Source: Solobacterium sp. (GTDB lineage: Bacteria; Bacillota_I; Bacilli_A; Erysipelotrichales; Erysipelotrichaceae). From it: DNA of 37,599 nucleotides. Under the pieces are notes generated by a model. That model saw nothing but the letters and a program-made list of their open reading frames with translations, was not told the origin of the DNA and ran no database searches. The position numbers were made by a program, and so were the translations under genes. The DNA lies in assembly GCA_017539385.1 (NCBI GenBank), contig JAFYHC010000018.1, positions 1 through 37,599 on the forward strand, given 5' to 3'. Shown one piece after another: positions 22,866 through 33,000 of this stretch; position 1 is the stretch's first letter; each line of letters starts with the position of its first letter.

Positions 22866-23834
22866 ATGAGACTTGGAATCGTGGGCAACGGCAGTATCGT
22901 GCAGAGTGCCTTGCAAAGCATCAAAGATACAGATATTGAAGTAAACGCACTATGGTGCAGAAATGCGGAAAAGGGAAAACCGCTGGCAGATGAGTATGGA
23001 ATTCCTGCTGTTTATACGGAATATGATGAATTCCTGTGCAGTGATGCGTTTGATACGGTTTATATCGGACTGATCAACAGTCTGCACTATGCCTATGCCA
23101 AAGAAGCGCTTCTGGCAGGAAAGAATGTCATCTGTGAGAAGCCGTTCACACTGACAGAAGCAGAAGCAAAGGAACTGCATATGATCGCCATGGACCGGGA
23201 TGTGCTGTTGTTTGCAGCCATCATGTCCCGCTACAGTGCCAATTATGAAGCACTGCAGGAACACCTGGACAAGGTGGGAGATGTCCGCATTGTACGCTGC
23301 TATTATTCGCAATATTCCCGCCGTTATCCGGCATACCGCGAAGGAAATGTATTGCCGGCATTTGATCCGAAACTGGCAGGCGGCGCATTAATGGATATCA
23401 ATGTCTACTGCATTCATTTCGTGACCGGCTTATTCGGAAAGCCGCAGCAGGTACATTACTATGCCAACAAGGGATTCAACGGCATCGATACCAGCGGGAT
23501 CGCGGTATTGGAATACGAGGATTTCAAAGCTGTATGCACCGGTGCAAAGGACTGTTCAGCGGAAAACGGAGCGGTCATTCAGGGAACCAACGGAACCATC
23601 ACGATGGCTTCCCGTCCCGGCATGATCAAAAACCTGACCTATACTGCACTGGATGGTACGACGGAAGCGCTGGATATTGCTGAGGAAGCTAATCCAATGC
23701 GTACAGAGTTCCTGAGAATCAGAGACTGTATTGACGGACAGGAGTTCCGGAAAGCAAACGCATGGATGCTGCAGTCGCTTACAGTAATGCATGTATTGGA
23801 AAAAGCACGGAAAGATGCGGATCTTCCGTTCTGA
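22866..23834 (+). CDS. Gfo/Idh/MocA-family oxidoreductase, copy 1
   Basis: A 322-residue NAD(P)-dependent sugar or inositol dehydrogenase-like protein. The Rossmann motif is GIVGNGSIVQ at residues 4-13, followed by CEKPFTLTEAEA near residue 98, the signature with the catalytic-region Lys. The start is the ATG after GGAGG; an ATG five codons earlier overlaps the ribosome site. It is divergent from the ECF gene. No sugar-acid neighbours are linked, so the substrate is unknown. A second member of the family at 35989 is quite different in sequence. Confidence 0.9.
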   Translation: MRLGIVGNGSIVQSALQSIKDTDIEVNALWCRNAEKGKPLADEYGIPAVYTEYDEFLCSDAFDTVYIGLINSLHYAYAKEALLAGKNVICEKPFTLTEAEAKELHMIAMDRDVLLFAAIMSRYSANYEALQEHLDKVGDVRIVRCYYSQYSRRYPAYREGNVLPAFDPKLAGGALMDINVYCIHFVTGLFGKPQQVHYYANKGFNGIDTSGIAVLEYEDFKAVCTGAKDCSAENGAVIQGTNGTITMASRPGMIKNLTYTALDGTTEALDIAEEANPMRTEFLRIRDCIDGQEFRKANAWMLQSLTVMHVLEKARKDADLPF

Positions 23835-23869
23835 ATCACATAAAATAACACAAAGTTGTGCTCGGAATT

Positions 23870-23899
23870 TTGTTGATTTAAGCGCTTACATGATATAAT
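23870..23899 (+). promoter_or_regulatory. Promoter with cre-like site in the spacer
   Basis: TTGTTG (23870-23875) and TATAAT (23894-23899) are 18 bp apart. TTTAAGCGCTTACA (23877-23890) fits the cre pattern with one mismatch and lies entirely between them, where CcpA would block RNA polymerase. The first gene downstream is the 87-residue protein, followed by GH1 copy 2. Confidence 0.7.
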
Positions 23900-23924
23900 T
23901 AATTCAGCAAAGGAGAACAAGAAA

Positions 23925-24188
23925 ATGAAAATTAATTTTTTCTCGGCATTACAGAAGGATAAAATCAAAGCCTTACTGGAAGCAAACGAAGATCCGAAGT
24001 ATGTATATCTGAAGGATACAAAACCGAATGAGATGCAGTTTGAAGTAACATACGCAGACGGCGTTGAAGCAGGAAAAGATCCGGCAGCGTATGCAAAGAA
24101 ACTCGTCCAGAAGCAGCCGTGGGGCGCAGCTCTGTACATGCGTGTTCTGATCGACGGACAGGCATTCACAGGCGGTAAAGTAGGTTAA
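23925..24188 (+). CDS. Uncharacterised 87-residue protein
   Basis: A small soluble protein, translated from an ATG after AAAGGAG. The sequence MKINFFSALQKDKIKALLEA looks helical, then two strand-like parts (KYVYLKDTKP, MQFEVTYAD), and the C-terminus ALYMRVLIDGQAFTGGK. I do not recognise the family. The cre-overlapped promoter and position just before GH1 copy 2, from which it is separated by a terminator, suggest expression under carbon control. It is too short and lacks the conserved His to be a PTS IIA. Confidence 0.75.
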   Translation: MKINFFSALQKDKIKALLEANEDPKYVYLKDTKPNEMQFEVTYADGVEAGKDPAAYAKKLVQKQPWGAALYMRVLIDGQAFTGGKVG

Positions 24189-24195
24189 TTCCTGA

Positions 24196-25701
<1,506 letters not shown>

Positions 25702-25710
25702 GTAAAAGAC

Positions 25711-25736
25711 AGAGCATCCAAGCGGATGCTCTTTTT
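25711..25736. terminator. Terminator between GH1 copy 2 and rpiR
   Basis: AGAGCATCC and GGATGCTCT form a 9-bp stem around AAGC, with a T-run on the plus side. The rpiR stop codon (minus) abuts the T-run. Confidence 0.85.
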
Positions 25737-26485
25737 CAGTTCAGGTGCTTCTGTATGGCTTCGATGATCATCTCAATGGCAAGCATGAAGCAGATCGCAT
25801 CATCCAGCAGATGCGAACTGTTGGAATGCGCAGCGCTGGGCAGATAGAAGATGTTGTCCGCATGACCTTTGAGCGATGTATTAACATTCATGGTAAATAA
25901 GACGACGCGGACACGTCTGGCTTTGAATATCTCAATGGATTCCAGAAGGGACTTCTTGCCGGAGATGGAAAAGATCACCAGCATGTCTCCGGAAGTGAGA
26001 ATGCTCTGATAACTGCCCAGTACACTGGAATCGCCGGTATAGGTCGCATCGATCCGGTTTCTTGCCAGGCGGAATGCCATCTGCTGGGCAGAGTAGCGGG
26101 AGTGGTCTTCGCCATAACAGAGAATTCTGCGGGAATGTGCGAACAGATCACCAAGCATGGCAAGCTGGGCAGGATCGGTATGATCACGCAGTTTTTCAAT
26201 GCAGGACTGGTATACGTCCAGGGCAGTGGAACCGGCAGGCTGACTGACCGGTTTTTCTGTTTCCAACTCCTGCAGGACTTGTTTCTGGAAGTCCGAAAAG
26301 CCGGTAAAGCCCAGTTTCTGACAGAAGCGGATTACCGCACTGCGGGAAACATTGCATATATCGGCGATGTTAAAAGAGGAATAACGCTGCAGATCATACG
26401 GATATTTCAGCAGGTGATCTGCGATCCTGCGTTCATTTTTTGAGAAATCCGGAAGTGTTTCCTGGATCTTTTCCAATACTGTCAT
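25736..26485 (-). CDS. RpiR/MurR-family regulator with SIS domain
   Basis: A 249-residue regulator. The N-terminal HTH (NERRIADHLLKYPYDL, then SAVIRFCQKLGFTGFSDFQ) is of the RpiR type, and a sugar-isomerase (SIS) domain follows, with ILCYGEDHSRYSAQQM and GDMLVIFSISGKKSLLES, which binds phosphosugars. It is divergent from the PTS IIC and next to GH1 copy 2, so it likely controls IIC (and itself) in response to a phosphorylated sugar. Two GTTCA-type dyads in the intergenic region are the probable operators. The usual activating/repressing direction is not known here. Confidence 0.92.
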   Translation of the reverse strand: MTVLEKIQETLPDFSKNERRIADHLLKYPYDLQRYSSFNIADICNVSRSAVIRFCQKLGFTGFSDFQKQVLQELETEKPVSQPAGSTALDVYQSCIEKLRDHTDPAQLAMLGDLFAHSRRILCYGEDHSRYSAQQMAFRLARNRIDATYTGDSSVLGSYQSILTSGDMLVIFSISGKKSLLESIEIFKARRVRVVLFTMNVNTSLKGHADNIFYLPSAAHSNSSHLLDDAICFMLAIEMIIEAIQKHLN

Positions 26486-26536
26486 ATGATTACCCCTTTG
26501 TCCTTACCTGTATTATACAAATTTTCTGAATTCGTT

Positions 26537-26550
26537 GTTCAAAAATGAAC
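26537..26550. promoter_or_regulatory. RpiR-type operator 1, overlapping the rpiR -35 region
   Basis: GTTCA-AAAA-TGAAC is a perfect 5-bp dyad. It lies near the -35 side of the rpiR promoter (TATAAT on the minus strand at 26512-26517), which would allow autoregulation. Confidence 0.65.
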
Positions 26551-26599
26551 AATAATTGCATAGATGAACACTCAAAAGCACGAATAATAGATAATAATA

Positions 26600-26613
26600 G
26601 TTCAATAATGGAC
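26600..26613. promoter_or_regulatory. RpiR-type operator 2, upstream of the IIC promoter
   Basis: GTTCA-ATAA-TGGAC repeats operator 1 with one changed base in the right arm. The two sites start exactly 63 bp apart, about six helical turns, so they face the same side of the DNA. It lies 20 bp before the -35 box of the IIC promoter. Confidence 0.65.
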
Positions 26614-26632
26614 AGAAATTTGCGAAATGCTG

Positions 26633-26661
26633 TTGCAAAAGCGAACACGCTTACATATACT
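26633..26661 (+). promoter_or_regulatory. PTS IIC promoter with cre-like spacer
   Basis: TTGCAA (26633-26638) and TATACT (26656-26661) are 17 bp apart. The spacer holds CGAACACGCTTACA (26642-26655), a cre-like sequence with two mismatches. AAGGGG precedes the IIC start codon. The promoter would be subject to both CcpA and RpiR. Confidence 0.7.
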
Positions 26662-26707
26662 ATGAGTGTGGATTAGATTTCGATCAGAAATCAGAAAGGG
26701 GATTGTA

Positions 26708-27982
26708 ATGAAAAAAGAATCCATTAGCCAGTGGATACAGGAAAAACTGATCCCGGCTGTCGCCGCTTTCACGAACTTCAAGTTTGTTAAGTGCATGCAG
26801 GAAGGTGTCGTGGCGTGTATGAACGCTACGATGATCGGTTCCATCTTCATGCTGCTGATGATCCCGCCGTTCCCGGCAACTGCTACAGGCGGCTTCGTAG
26901 AGGCATGGAGAGCGTTCTCGGCTGCGAATGCCGGCTGGCTGAATCTGGGATACCAGATCGGTCTGAACGCTGCCGGTTTCTACATCCTGCTCGGTATGGT
27001 CAATGCAGTGTGCAAACATGACAATGCACCGCTGGTCAACAACCTCGTCCTGGCAGTCTTCTCATTTATCTGCCTGCAGTGCTCCTTCCTGGAAGGCGGC
27101 GGACTGGATATCGGATTCTGGGGTGCCAAGGGTATGATGGCTGCACTCATCGTCGGCTATTGCGTACCGGAACTCAACATCTGGCTGAAGAAGCATGGTA
27201 TCAAGATCAAGATGCCGGATTCCGTTCCTCCGTTCATTTCCAACCAGCTGGAAGAAATGTTCTCCAGTGTTGGCACAGTCATCATCGTCTTCGCAGTAAA
27301 GCTGATCTTTGCACACTTCGGAACAACGCTTGGTGCATTCGTGAATGGTCTGTTCGCACCGCTGTTCAGTGCTTCGGATTCTCTGACTGCCGTTCTGATC
27401 TACTGCATTCTGGTTCGTATTCTCTGGTTCTTCGGTCTGCATGGCAATAACATTGCCGGTGCAGTTGTCAACGTCGTTCTGACACAGAACTTCGTCGCAA
27501 ATGCTGAGGCAGTCGCAGCCGGCGGAAAGCCGACCTTTATCTTCAATACAGCATTCCAGAACTGGACAACACAGGGTATTCTGTTCATTGTCATCGCTGT
27601 GATCATCGTTGCAAAGTCTGAGCAGCTCAAGGCTGTATCCAAGGTTTCTCTTGCGCCGGCTCTGTTCAATATCGGTGAACCGACAACATTCGGTCTGCCG
27701 CTGATCCTGAACTTCGATATCTTCTTCCCGTATCTGCTTGTCTTCGCACTCAATGGTGCAATTCCTTACCTGGCATGCAAGTGGGGCTTCATGAACATTC
27801 CGTATATCGATGTTCCGTTCACCGTACCGGCATTCATCAAAGTCTTCTTACAGACGATGGACTTCCGTGCAATTATCGTCTACCTGATCAACGCTGCTGC
27901 GTGCATCCTGATCATGATTCCGGCGATCAGGAAGTATGATGCAAAGCTTCTTGCGCAGGAACAGGCAGAAAAGAACGCATAA
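26708..27982 (+). CDS. PTS lactose/cellobiose-type IIC permease
   Basis: A 424-residue membrane permease of the lactose/cellobiose/chitobiose PTS (CelB-like), which imports and helps phosphorylate a beta-disaccharide. About ten hydrophobic segments are present; the family segment FFGLHGNNIAGAVV and the NIGEPTTFGLPLILN loop are seen. The start follows AAAGGGG. IIB is not adjacent (the only one is at 14041) and no IIA is found in the window, so this system is split across the chromosome. GH1 copy 2 lies just beyond the divergent RpiR gene, while the downstream genes are a membrane protein and a sulfatase. The sugar may be sulfated; see findings. Confidence 0.93.
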   Translation: MKKESISQWIQEKLIPAVAAFTNFKFVKCMQEGVVACMNATMIGSIFMLLMIPPFPATATGGFVEAWRAFSAANAGWLNLGYQIGLNAAGFYILLGMVNAVCKHDNAPLVNNLVLAVFSFICLQCSFLEGGGLDIGFWGAKGMMAALIVGYCVPELNIWLKKHGIKIKMPDSVPPFISNQLEEMFSSVGTVIIVFAVKLIFAHFGTTLGAFVNGLFAPLFSASDSLTAVLIYCILVRILWFFGLHGNNIAGAVVNVVLTQNFVANAEAVAAGGKPTFIFNTAFQNWTTQGILFIVIAVIIVAKSEQLKAVSKVSLAPALFNIGEPTTFGLPLILNFDIFFPYLLVFALNGAIPYLACKWGFMNIPYIDVPFTVPAFIKVFLQTMDFRAIIVYLINAAACILIMIPAIRKYDAKLLAQEQAEKNA

Positions 27983-27998
27983 GTAAAGGAATAGAACT

Positions 27999-28448
27999 AT
28001 GAACCTGCTGATTATCGGCCTTAAAATAGTATTGGTGCTGAGCTGGGGAGTTACTCTGGCGGGCATTGTGAAACTGTACCGGGAAGATACCGGTGTAAAG
28101 ATGAAATTTGACTGGCTGTCCTATCTGAATATATCCGGGACTGTCGGACTGACACTGGTGTCGCTGTTTGCAGTCGTGGATCCGTCGACCTATGTGTTTA
28201 CGGCATGCCTGTGTGCGGTATCAATTGCCATGGTGTGGTTTCTGAAGGTGCGGCTGATGATCGCAGGTGATCACAAAGTATTGCTTGGAAACAAGATGAT
28301 CGATCTTCGTGACATTCGCAGCGTTCATACAAAGCTGATGACGTTGTATGTAGAGACAAAAAACGGTACGATTCGTTTATACGGACCGGTTACAGAGCGG
28401 TCTGTGACAATGAAGCTGTATCATGCGGGAAAGGGGAAAAAGAGATGA
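27999..28448 (+). CDS. Uncharacterised membrane protein between IIC and the sulfatase
   Basis: A 149-residue protein with three hydrophobic helices (about residues 3-22, 43-62 and 66-85), then a strand-rich C-terminal part (VLLGNKMIDLRDIRSVHTK, then IRLYGPVTERS) that resembles a small PH-like domain. I do not recognise the family. AAGGAA lies before the ATG, 16 bp after the IIC stop. Its end overlaps the sulfatase start by four bases, so it is translated together with the sulfatase. Confidence 0.75.
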   Translation: MNLLIIGLKIVLVLSWGVTLAGIVKLYREDTGVKMKFDWLSYLNISGTVGLTLVSLFAVVDPSTYVFTACLCAVSIAMVWFLKVRLMIAGDHKVLLGNKMIDLRDIRSVHTKLMTLYVETKNGTIRLYGPVTERSVTMKLYHAGKGKKR

Positions 28449-29911
28449 GAACGATCATGGTCATGTTTGACACACTGACGAGAAAGTTTCTGCCGAACTA
28501 TGGAAATGACTGGGTATATGCACCGAATTTCCAGAGGCTGCAGGAACATTGTGTAAAGTTTGACCGGTTCTATTCTGGAAGTCTTCCGTGTATGCCGGCA
28601 AGAAGAGAACTGCATACCGGGAAATACAACTTCCTGCACCGGGGTTGGGGACCGCTGGAGCCGTTTGACTGCTCTTCTTTCGAGATCCTGTCCCAGAATG
28701 GGATCTATACCCACCTGATCACCGATCATTCCCACTATTGGGAGGACGGCGGTGCAACGTATCATAACCGCTATTCTTCCTGGGAAGGATTCCGCGGACA
28801 GGAGGGTGACCGCTATGTCGCAAGAGATGCAAAGGCAGAGCTTCCGGAACATACGCATCCGTTAAACAAACAGGGCATCTCTGTTGTCCAGCATTATCGC
28901 AACCGTACAAGACAGCGCACACAGGAACAGATGTCCAGTGTACGTACGTTTGAAGCAGGTCTGAATTTCCTGGAGGAACATCAGGATCTGGATAACTGGT
29001 TTGTACAGATCGAAGCATTCGATCCGCATGAGCCGTTCTATGTACCGCAGAAATTCCGTGCCATGTATGGTCTTCCGGATGAAGAAACACTGTTCTGGCC
29101 GCGTTATGGCGGACTGCCGGAAGAGTATAAGAAGGATATGGAACTGTGTCAGAAGGAATATGCGGCACTGATCAGTATGTGTGATGTGTCACTTGGCAAA
29201 GTGCTCGACTTCATGGATGCACATGATATGTGGAAGGATACCGCATTGATCGTGAATACTGATCATGGATTCCTGCTGGGAGAACATGAGTATCTCGGAA
29301 AGAATTTCCCGCCCTGCTACGATGAACTGGTGCATCTGCCGTTCTTCCTGCATATTCCGTCATTGGCGGAAGGCGGAGAGTGCGATGCATTGTGCTCAAC
29401 GGTGGATATTGCGCCGACATTGCTGGATCTGTTTGGCTGCGATACAGCAGCGTTAAAAGAGATTGACGGCAGATCGATCAAGGCAGTCCTGGAACACAGG
29501 GAAGAAAGCAAACAGCAGGTTCTCTTCGGCCTGCATGGTGCATATACCTGCTGGACGGATGGCAATATGGTCTATATGAAGGCCAATGAAAGTGAAGAAC
29601 AGACGGTATATGAGTATACGATGATGCCGACAAATATCCGCGGATTCTTTGCGGAAGAGCAGCTGCGCAAGGCGGTGATCGTCAACCCGGGCAAGTATTC
29701 CAACGGTATGCCGGTCATGCGGATGCCGTCGCGGCCGATGTCTCTTGCCCATCAGTTTGGTGATCAGCTGTATGATCTTGCCTGCGATCCAATGCAAGAA
29801 AATAATCTTGCAAAAACAGCTGACTGCAGTGTGTACAATGCAAAACTGAAAGAGGCATTACAGCAGGCTGGTGCACCGGAAGAGGAATTTGCAAGGCTTG
29901 GCTTAGAATGA
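28445..29911 (+). CDS. Sulfatase, formylglycine type, without signal peptide
   Basis: A 488-residue sulfatase. The site for formylglycine is C49 in PCMPARRELHTG, matching the CxPxR rule, and the metal site is completed by VNTDHGFLLGEHEYLGK. The N-terminus MRTIMVMFDT is the first strand of the fold and there is no signal peptide, so the enzyme is cytosolic. It needs a formylglycine-making enzyme (anSME or FGE), not present in the window. It is coupled to a membrane protein and PTS IIC, so it may desulfate a PTS-imported sugar before cleavage by GH1. Substrate is unknown; the family also includes phosphonate and other phosphoester hydrolases, but those generally show other motifs. Confidence 0.9.
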   Translation: MRTIMVMFDTLTRKFLPNYGNDWVYAPNFQRLQEHCVKFDRFYSGSLPCMPARRELHTGKYNFLHRGWGPLEPFDCSSFEILSQNGIYTHLITDHSHYWEDGGATYHNRYSSWEGFRGQEGDRYVARDAKAELPEHTHPLNKQGISVVQHYRNRTRQRTQEQMSSVRTFEAGLNFLEEHQDLDNWFVQIEAFDPHEPFYVPQKFRAMYGLPDEETLFWPRYGGLPEEYKKDMELCQKEYAALISMCDVSLGKVLDFMDAHDMWKDTALIVNTDHGFLLGEHEYLGKNFPPCYDELVHLPFFLHIPSLAEGGECDALCSTVDIAPTLLDLFGCDTAALKEIDGRSIKAVLEHREESKQQVLFGLHGAYTCWTDGNMVYMKANESEEQTVYEYTMMPTNIRGFFAEEQLRKAVIVNPGKYSNGMPVMRMPSRPMSLAHQFGDQLYDLACDPMQENNLAKTADCSVYNAKLKEALQQAGAPEEEFARLGLE

Positions 29912-29918
29912 TCTGAGG

Positions 29919-29944
29919 AAGGAACGGAAATGTTCCTTCTTTTA
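29919..29944 (+). terminator. Terminator after the sulfatase
   Basis: AAGGAAC and GTTCCTT form a 7-bp stem around a 6-nt loop, then CTTTT. Confidence 0.75.
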
Positions 29945-29986
29945 GTTTTGCTTTCTCGTCCCTGTACGCGAAAAAAGAAGGAAATA

Positions 29987-29992
29987 TATAAT
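29987..29992 (+). promoter_or_regulatory. -10 TATAAT ahead of the TIR gene
   Basis: TATAAT lies 24 bp before the start codon of the double-TIR gene; GGGGG lies seven bases before that ATG. The -35 box is weak. Confidence 0.45.
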
Positions 29993-30015
29993 TAATATAG
30001 TATGGGGGATGCATA

Positions 30016-33000
30016 ATGACCGAATATAAAGGACTCAAATACAAAACGCGTGGAAATGTCAGTCCGCAGGGAAGACCGCGTGTTTTTTTCTGCTGTCATC
30101 CAAATGATTTCGAACGGATGTTTGACCCAATCACAAAAGAGATCCTGGACATCCAAATAAACGCAGCCATCTGGTATTACGATTCGAAAGAAGGAATTCC
30201 GGAAGGTGAGAATTTCTTTGCTGACCTCTCACAGATGCAATTGTTTGTGGTTCCGGTTACAGCAGACTTTATCTATAGCGAAAACAAAGCCAGAACTGTT
30301 GAGTTCTCATTTGCGATTGACCATCATATCCCGGTATTGCCATTATTGCAGGAATCAGGTCTGGAAAAAGACTTCAACAAAATCTGCGGGGATCTGCAGT
30401 ATCTGGATAAATATGCCGCAACTAATGATCCTACTGCCTTGCCGTATGCAGATAAACTGAAGAAGTATTTGAAATCTGTACTGGTCAGTGATGAACTGGC
30501 ACAGAAGATCCGGGATGCTTTTGATGCGTATATCTTTCTAAGTTACCGTAAGAAAGACCGTAAGTATGCACAGCAGATCATGCATTTAATCCATAAGAAT
30601 GATTTCTGCAGAGATATTGCCATCTGGTACGACGAGTTTCTTATACCCGGTGAAAACTTCAATGATGCAATTGAGGCTGCCATGCAGAAGAGCAGTCTTT
30701 TTGCCATGGTAGTTACACCAAGTCTGCTGGAGAATCCAAACTATGTAATGACTGTGGAATATCCGGAAGCAAGGAACCAAGCGAAAACAATCCTTCCGAT
30801 CAAAGGAAAGGAAACAAATATTTCTGAATTATCTGCCTTATATCCAGAAATCACAGACGTTGCAGATGAATACACTTTACCCAAACGGTTGAGGGAGGCT
30901 TTACTTTCAATCACTTTACGTAAAAATAATAAGGGTCCGGAACATAACTTTTTGATCGGGCAGGCATATCTTTCCGGAATCGATGTGGAAACAGACCATG
31001 AGAAAGCCCTGAAACTGATCACATCTGCTGCAGAAGCTGGGCTGCCTGAAGCATATGAGAAACTTGTTTCGATGTATCGTAATGGAGAAGGTGTAAAAAG
31101 AAACTATAACTGTGCCATTGAATGGCAAAGAAAATATGTGAAATACCTGGAATGTATTCTGAAACAAGAAAAAACCATACCAAATATTATATCCGTTTTG
31201 AATAATTTATATTACCTTGGCAGCTATGAACAGGAAAATAAAAAACTGAACGATGCTCTTTTAACTTTTTCTCATTATTTCGAATATGTCAAAATTATTG
31301 CTGCAATACCTGATGTGTTCAAAATGTTAAAACCAATAATAATCGCTTCTTATTTGAGAATAGGAGACATTTGCAGGGATAGTGGAAAAGTAAGTTTGGC
31401 AGTTGAGTCGTATCGTAATGTAATAAAAAGCATACTGTCATCAGATAACTTAAATGATTCAGCGCTTTATCAGGAAACACTGTCCAATGCGTATAAGAGA
31501 GTAGGAGGAATCTGCGAGAAGCAAGGAAAATTAGAAGAAGCTGAGGCCTGGTTTCGTAAGAGTCTGGATATTGAGCAAAATGCGATTAAAGAAATAGAAA
31601 ATCTCCAAAGTCTTCAGAATCTTAGTATTAGTTTTGATCAATTAGGAAATCTCAAAAGCAACGAAGAAAAACTTAAAGAAGCTGAAAAATGGTACCAAAA
31701 AAGTCTTGAAATTCGTCAGAGGCTTTCGGATATTTCAAATACTCCTCAGCTAATGAACTCCATTGCCTTGAATTATCGCAGATTAGCAGACATAAGCAGG
31801 CGTGAAGGAGATATGGAAAAGGCAGAAAGACTGTTCCTGAAAAGCCTTGAGATTTTAGAAAAGGTTGTAGAAGAAATGAATACACCTGATTACCGCCGTC
31901 ATCTGGCAATCTCATATGTTGAACTTGGAGATCTGAAGAGAAATACGAACAGATTGAAAGAAGCTAAAGAACTATTTTCTAAGAGCTTTGATATGTTCCA
32001 GGAAATTGCTGCAGAAACAGATGCAATCGAATCTCAGTGTGATATTGCCTATAGTTACAGCAGGTTTGCAATGATAGAGGCAAAGGAAGGAAATTTTGCT
32101 AAAGAAAAAGAATATTATCTTAAATCAATGGAATTGCTTGAGGAGATATGTACAAAGAGTGAAAATGTTCAACATCATTGTGAACTTAGTGATGTTTACA
32201 GAAAACTTGGAATTAACTGTGCAGATGAGGGAAAACTGGAAGAAGCAAAGGATTGGTTTTTCAAATCTCTGGATATTACTCAGCTATTAATAATAGGAGA
32301 TCCGATATCTTCATATAACAAAGCTCAATATGAAAAAAGTAAAAACATAACTGAAGATGATGATATTTTGTCGAAAAGCATTGATAGATACTCAAATTAC
32401 AACGAAATATTGCAGAAGTTCAAGGAGAAGAAACTTCCTAATATCTTATTGGAAGATCTTTGTCGTGTTTATACTTCATTAGGCCTTTTATCAAACATCT
32501 CAGAAAGGGAAAGGATGGTTTATCTGACACAATTAAAAGAGTTCGGATCATTCTTGTTTCAACAAAACAGTATTTCAAAATATTCCGACTTTATTAAGAT
32601 TGCAGAAGAACAGATGGCTGAATTAACCTTTCTGAATGATGCAGATAAGAATGCAGTTTCAAGGCAAACTGCATTGGAGGACAAGATAAAAGAAGCATGT
32701 AATAAAGCTGTGATTGAGTATATATATTCAGGAAAGGATCCCAATATCAAAAAGGCAGATAATTGCCCGAATTTGATTTGCGATGTTTTAGAAGCATGGA
32801 GCGGTATCCCAATTGGTCAGGTTTATGGTATTGATTATAGAAAAGGTGGTTTATTCTCACGTCAATCGTACTATATTCTATATGCAGAAAAAGGTATGAT
32901 CAGTAACTGTGAAGGCTGTCCCGTAATTCAATACGAAAAAATCAGTGATGTTAAACTGACAAAAAACGGTGTGGCAATCGGTATGCTCTCAGGAAAACGA

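Noticed and set aside
23925..24188. The 87-residue protein as the missing PTS IIA
   Set aside because: The lactose/cellobiose IIA is a three-helix protein of about 100 residues with a conserved active His; this protein has no His at all.
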